Source: Flammeovirgaceae bacterium SG7u.111 (GTDB taxonomy: Bacteria > Bacteroidota > Bacteroidia > Cytophagales > Flammeovirgaceae). Taken from it: DNA of 64,000 bases. This document shows positions 61,250-64,000 of the stretch, piece after piece. The stretch spans positions 211,501 through 275,500 of the forward strand of contig CP139021.1 in assembly GCA_034044135.1 (NCBI GenBank). The letters are read 5' to 3'. Made by a program: the position numbers and the translations under genes. How positions within the stretch are numbered: the first letter of the stretch is position 1; each line of letters opens with the position of its first letter. The notes under the pieces were generated by a model. It saw only the letters and a list, made by a program, of their open reading frames with translations, had not been told where the DNA came from and searched no databases.

Positions 61250-61642
61250 ATGGAAGATATTCATATTCAAGGGGAAAGTGGCACATTTTTTACCCCTAAT
61301 GTAGATTTTAATGCGAGTTCTGGCCATTGCTCCATTACTGGGGAATCATACCTCGAAAACTCATTTGAATTTTATGACAAACTGATCCAATGGTTTGATA
61401 GTTATTTTGCCGAAGGCGGAGAAGCAATAGTGCTTGATATCAAGCTTACGTATTTCAATACAAGTTCGTCAAGGGCTTTGCTCGATTTGTTCATTAAGCT
61501 AAAAGAGCTAGAAGACGAAGGTAAAAATGTGACCGTAAACTGGCATTACGGTGTTCCAGATGACACAGACATGGAGCAAGAAGCCGAAGATTTTATAGAT
61601 GATTCGGGACTCGAAATAAATTTAGTAGAGTTTGAATCCTAA
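61250..61642 (+). CDS. siaC: SiaC family regulatory phosphoprotein (DUF1987)
   Basis: A 130-residue acidic protein of the DUF1987/SiaC family, the substrate of the upstream kinase. The motif YFNTSSSRALLDLF holds the conserved threonine and serines at the position phosphorylated in known SiaC. The N-terminal block is GTFFTPNVDFNASSGHCSITGESYLEN, of which the central part is typical. In its unphosphorylated state SiaC binds and activates a partner enzyme. A terminator closes the operon. Confidence 0.9.
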   Translation: MEDIHIQGESGTFFTPNVDFNASSGHCSITGESYLENSFEFYDKLIQWFDSYFAEGGEAIVLDIKLTYFNTSSSRALLDLFIKLKELEDEGKNVTVNWHYGVPDDTDMEQEAEDFIDDSGLEINLVEFES

Positions 61643-61689
61643 AATACTTATTAAATGAGTGTTCTAAGTTGTTTATTCATTGGGTTTTG

Positions 61690-61718
61690 ACCTAGGCTGA
61701 CTCGCCTAGGTTTTTTTT
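61690..61718 (+). terminator. Terminator after the SiaBC operon
   Basis: ACCTAGGC / GCCTAGGT form a perfect 8-bp stem with a 6-base loop, followed by eight T's. It lies between siaC and the convergent holin-like gene. Confidence 0.9.
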
Positions 61719-61719
61719 G

Positions 61720-62085
61720 TTATTTGTTTTTCTCATGCTTGTCTAGTCCAAAAACCTGGGTGAGCACAGAGTAAAATATAGAATAGACAAAGCCAAATAA
61801 GATGGCAGACCACACACTGCTCACCTCAAAGCCTCCTACCAAATCACTGGTGAAATAGATGATAAAGGCATTGATGAAAATGAGGAAAATCCCTAGGGTG
61901 ATAATGGTGATGGGGAAAGTGAGAATGACCAAAATAGGCTTCAAAAAGATATTGAGCAACCCAAGTACCAGCGCAACTACAATAGCGGTACTAAAATTGG
62001 CTACATGAATGCCAAAGCCTTCCAGAAGGTAACCAGTTGCGAGAATGGCGATAGATGAAACAAAAAATCGGAGTATAGCTTTCAA
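61720..62085 (-). CDS. Phage holin IV-like family membrane protein
   Basis: A 121-residue protein with four membrane helices, of the YvlD/phage-holin-IV-like group (AILATGYLLEGFGIHVANF, GLLNIFLKPILVILTFPITIITLGIFLIFINAFIIYF in part). These proteins are small chromosomal membrane proteins, despite the name, with no known lysis role. The positions of Pro and Asn in NIFLKPILVILTFPI are typical. It is monocistronic here. Confidence 0.85.
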   Translation of the reverse strand: MKAILRFFVSSIAILATGYLLEGFGIHVANFSTAIVVALVLGLLNIFLKPILVILTFPITIITLGIFLIFINAFIIYFTSDLVGGFEVSSVWSAILFGFVYSIFYSVLTQVFGLDKHEKNK

Positions 62086-62195
62086 AATATTCTATGTTTT
62101 TTAGTTGAATAATGCTAGTTCAAGATAGCGATTATAATTCATTAAGAATACTGTAATTTACTTAGGAGGTAATTAAACTTTGTCATTTGTGTTTT

Positions 62196-64000
62196 CTAGT
62201 ATTTCAGCACGGCTTTTAGGTTGAAAAACCGTTGGGAAAGGCTGTTTGGTACTGCAAATTGGTTCCCGTCAAAATCTGGAACCCAGTTGAAGGAGATGTT
62301 ATTAGATACGCCAAAAACGTTCAAAATATCTAGTCCTATAAATAGGGTTTCAAATGTTCTTTTCCCCTCTTTTTGTTTGAATTTGACCACTTTGGAAAAG
62401 CCCATATCTGTTCTGAAGTAGTTGCTTCCCGAACTGAATGAGTTTCTGTATTGGGGCGTATTTGGCGGACCATAAGGAAGCCCAGAACCGTACAAGGCTC
62501 TGAAGTTTACCCGAACACTAGGGTTGTTGGGCAGATGATCTTGAAAGAAAAAACTAATGGTCACCCGCTGATCGCTAGGCCTGCGGATGTATCCTCTTCC
62601 ATCTTCTTCCACATCTTCTTCAGTTTTCAAAATACTTAGGTTGAACCACGATTCGGTGTTGGGAATAAACTCCCCGCTGATGCGGAAATCAGCTCCCCAA
62701 GCATAGCCCACAGCATTGTTTTCGGCATAGTATCTCAGGCGGACATTGTCGATGTCGTAAGGGACAAGGTTCCACATTTTTTTGTAATACACTTCTGTAA
62801 TGAACTTAAACGGCCTGCCCCACTGGAAGAAATCATAGTCCATTCCTACTATGGTATGGAGGGAGCTTTGCGCTTTTAGCGAAGTATTTACATTTCCCTC
62901 AAAATCACGCATTTCCCTATAAAAAGGCTGCTGCTGGTAGAGCCCTACCGAAGCTGTGAAAACGATATCCGAATACCAATCGGGCTGGAGGGCATATTGC
63001 AACCTTGGGCTAAAAATCCATTCCTCGTTGAGTGTCCAGTACGTAGCCCGAAGCCCATAGGTAAGGCTGTGCGAATAGCCAATGGCATGGCTAGCTTGCA
63101 GGTAGCCACTCATACGCTGGCTTTCTAGTTCATTTTCCGAAGTAATTGTTTCCGTGAGTTGGACATATTCCGCAGAATCCAAAAAGGAATATTCGTGGAG
63201 CTTATCGTCTATTTTTTCATAATCTAGCCTTGCTCCAAACTCTATTTTTGTATGATCGGCTACCTCCCACGTGTTTCTCGATTCGGCAGAATAAATTTCC
63301 GCTTCCAAAAAATTACGGGCATAGCGAAACTCAGAACCAATTCCTCTAACCAATACACAGCTATTTAGCTCTCCTGTGTTCAAATTTTGCCCAATGTCGC
63401 AGAGCTGGTAACCTCCCTCCACGTTCACAAATTCGCGCTCTTTTGTACCCATAGCCGAGGTGATGAACGAAGTGGTAAACTTCTCGCCAACCTTATGCTT
63501 GAGCCGTAAGCCTCCTTGGAAAGTATCGTAGCTTAGTTCTTCATTTCCTACAAAACCGACATTTAGCCTAAAAACTTGGTTGAAAGTTCCAAAAGTTGTT
63601 ACCCGGGAGGTTGGGGTGAGTTCGTAGCGGTTGCGGGCATAAGAAGCTAAAAGGTCGATGGTCGTAGTGCCTGCCTCTTTGTTTTTCCCACTTAGGTCGT
63701 AGGTCAAAAAGGTTTGGATATCGGTAAAGCGAGGCAAGTATTCCCCTTGGGTTTCAAGTGTGCCCAGTAAATATTTTGAAGACTTGTGTCTAGCGCCTAC
63801 TAAGTAGCTTAGCTTTTTATTTTTGCTAATTCCTTCGAGGTGCGCGCTGCCGCCAAGTAAACCAAGCATCATAGAAGCTGAGGTTCGCTGCGGAGTTTTA
63901 TAATCTACATTGAGTGAAGAAGAAAGTTTGTCGCCATATTTTGCTTGCCAACCTCCCGAAGAAAATTCTACGCTCTTTACCAAATCGGGGTTGATAAAAC
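62196..64000 (-). CDS. TonB-dependent outer-membrane receptor (3' part; gene continues past the window)
   Basis: The last 600 or so codons of a TonB-dependent receptor. The plug-domain end is visible (VKSVEFSSGGWQAKYGDKLSSSL), and beta-barrel strands with alternating aromatics follow to the C-terminal KAVLKY. No SusC-type features are seen; the end is more like an iron/siderophore or peptide receptor, or a proteinaceous substrate receptor with a carboxypeptidase-like N-terminus. The start lies beyond base 64000; the coding frame is still open at the window edge. The substrate cannot be assigned. Confidence 0.85.
   Translation of the reverse strand, partial: FINPDLVKSVEFSSGGWQAKYGDKLSSSLNVDYKTPQRTSASMMLGLLGGSAHLEGISKNKKLSYLVGARHKSSKYLLGTLETQGEYLPRFTDIQTFLTYDLSGKNKEAGTTTIDLLASYARNRYELTPTSRVTTFGTFNQVFRLNVGFVGNEELSYDTFQGGLRLKHKVGEKFTTSFITSAMGTKEREFVNVEGGYQLCDIGQNLNTGELNSCVLVRGIGSEFRYARNFLEAEIYSAESRNTWEVADHTKIEFGARLDYEKIDDKLHEYSFLDSAEYVQLTETITSENELESQRMSGYLQASHAIGYSHSLTYGLRATYWTLNEEWIFSPRLQYALQPDWYSDIVFTASVGLYQQQPFYREMRDFEGNVNTSLKAQSSLHTIVGMDYDFFQWGRPFKFITEVYYKKMWNLVPYDIDNVRLRYYAENNAVGYAWGADFRISGEFIPNTESWFNLSILKTEEDVEEDGRGYIRRPSDQRVTISFFFQDHLPNNPSVRVNFRALYGSGLPYGPPNTPQYRNSFSSGSNYFRTDMGFSKVVKFKQKEGKRTFETLFIGLDILNVFGVSNNISFNWVPDFDGNQFAVPNSLSQRFFNLKAVLKY

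Noticed and set aside
61720-62085. Prophage indicated by the holin-like gene
   Set aside because: The family is a common chromosomal four-helix membrane protein; no other phage genes are nearby.

Overview
This window reads as a chromosome segment of a Bacteroidota bacterium, most likely a marine or soil Cytophagales-type organism. The support is a SusC/SusD pair, many lipoproteins with short type II signal peptides, promoters of the TTG-N19-TAnnTTTG type, very few Shine-Dalgarno sequences, an XrtN-type exosortase and a ComA-like sulfonate enzyme. The host DNA is AT-rich; one insertion sequence and one small repeat are clearly more GC-rich.

Bases 77-19218 (all minus strand) form a polysaccharide utilization locus. 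In transcription order it holds a membrane-anchored LuxR-type sensor-regulator, SusC, SusD, a LamG surface lipoprotein, two GH144-like (glucoamylase-family) enzymes, an alpha/beta-hydrolase, a GH43-like enzyme with a discoidin domain, a GH3 beta-glucosidase and a phosphodiesterase-type lipoprotein. The two GH144-like enzymes next to a GH3 suggest a beta-1,2-glucan (sophoran) or related beta-glucan substrate. That substrate is inferred from family knowledge.

Bases 19334-33332 are mostly housekeeping and mixed genes: a bestrophin channel, a TPR protein, a phosphosulfolactate synthase homologue, a MocR-type regulator divergent from OsmC / FMN-binding / LysE genes, two tRNAs, a rhomboid protease, xylose isomerase and a Gfo/Idh/MocA oxidoreductase. 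An 867-bp IS5-family element (27896-28762) with a TAA target duplication sits inside a membrane-anchored gene of unknown function. Removing the element and one TAA copy restores an uninterrupted 535-residue reading frame.

Bases 33690-42415 hold the most unusual unit: a tight four-gene plus-strand cassette. Two large paralogous leucine-rich-repeat proteins, each with a shared central module (BRCT-like in the first), enclose a metallopeptidase/VWA protein with an HExxH motif and a MoxR-type AAA+ ATPase. It ends at a strong terminator. It looks like a self-contained chaperone, surveillance or conflict system; the function is inferred.

Bases 42553-47322 carry a PadR regulator with a clear promoter and operator, its FtsX-type permease, and two lipoproteins of unknown function. 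Bases 47562-52801 (minus) form an exosortase XrtN system: XrtN, its single visible substrate (a VIT-domain protein with a PEP-type sorting tail), a winged-helix regulator and a membrane protein. Two copies of a 100-bp four-hairpin repeat flank the VIT gene, and nearly identical 27-bp operator-like sites precede both the VIT gene and the regulator operon, suggesting one regulon.

Bases 53205-64000 carry a GMC oxidoreductase with its small subunit, a cyclophilin, an RluA-type pseudouridine synthase, a ligase-associated DEXH helicase, shikimate kinase, a SiaB/SiaC signalling pair, a small holin-like membrane protein and the 3' part of a TonB-dependent receptor that runs off the window.
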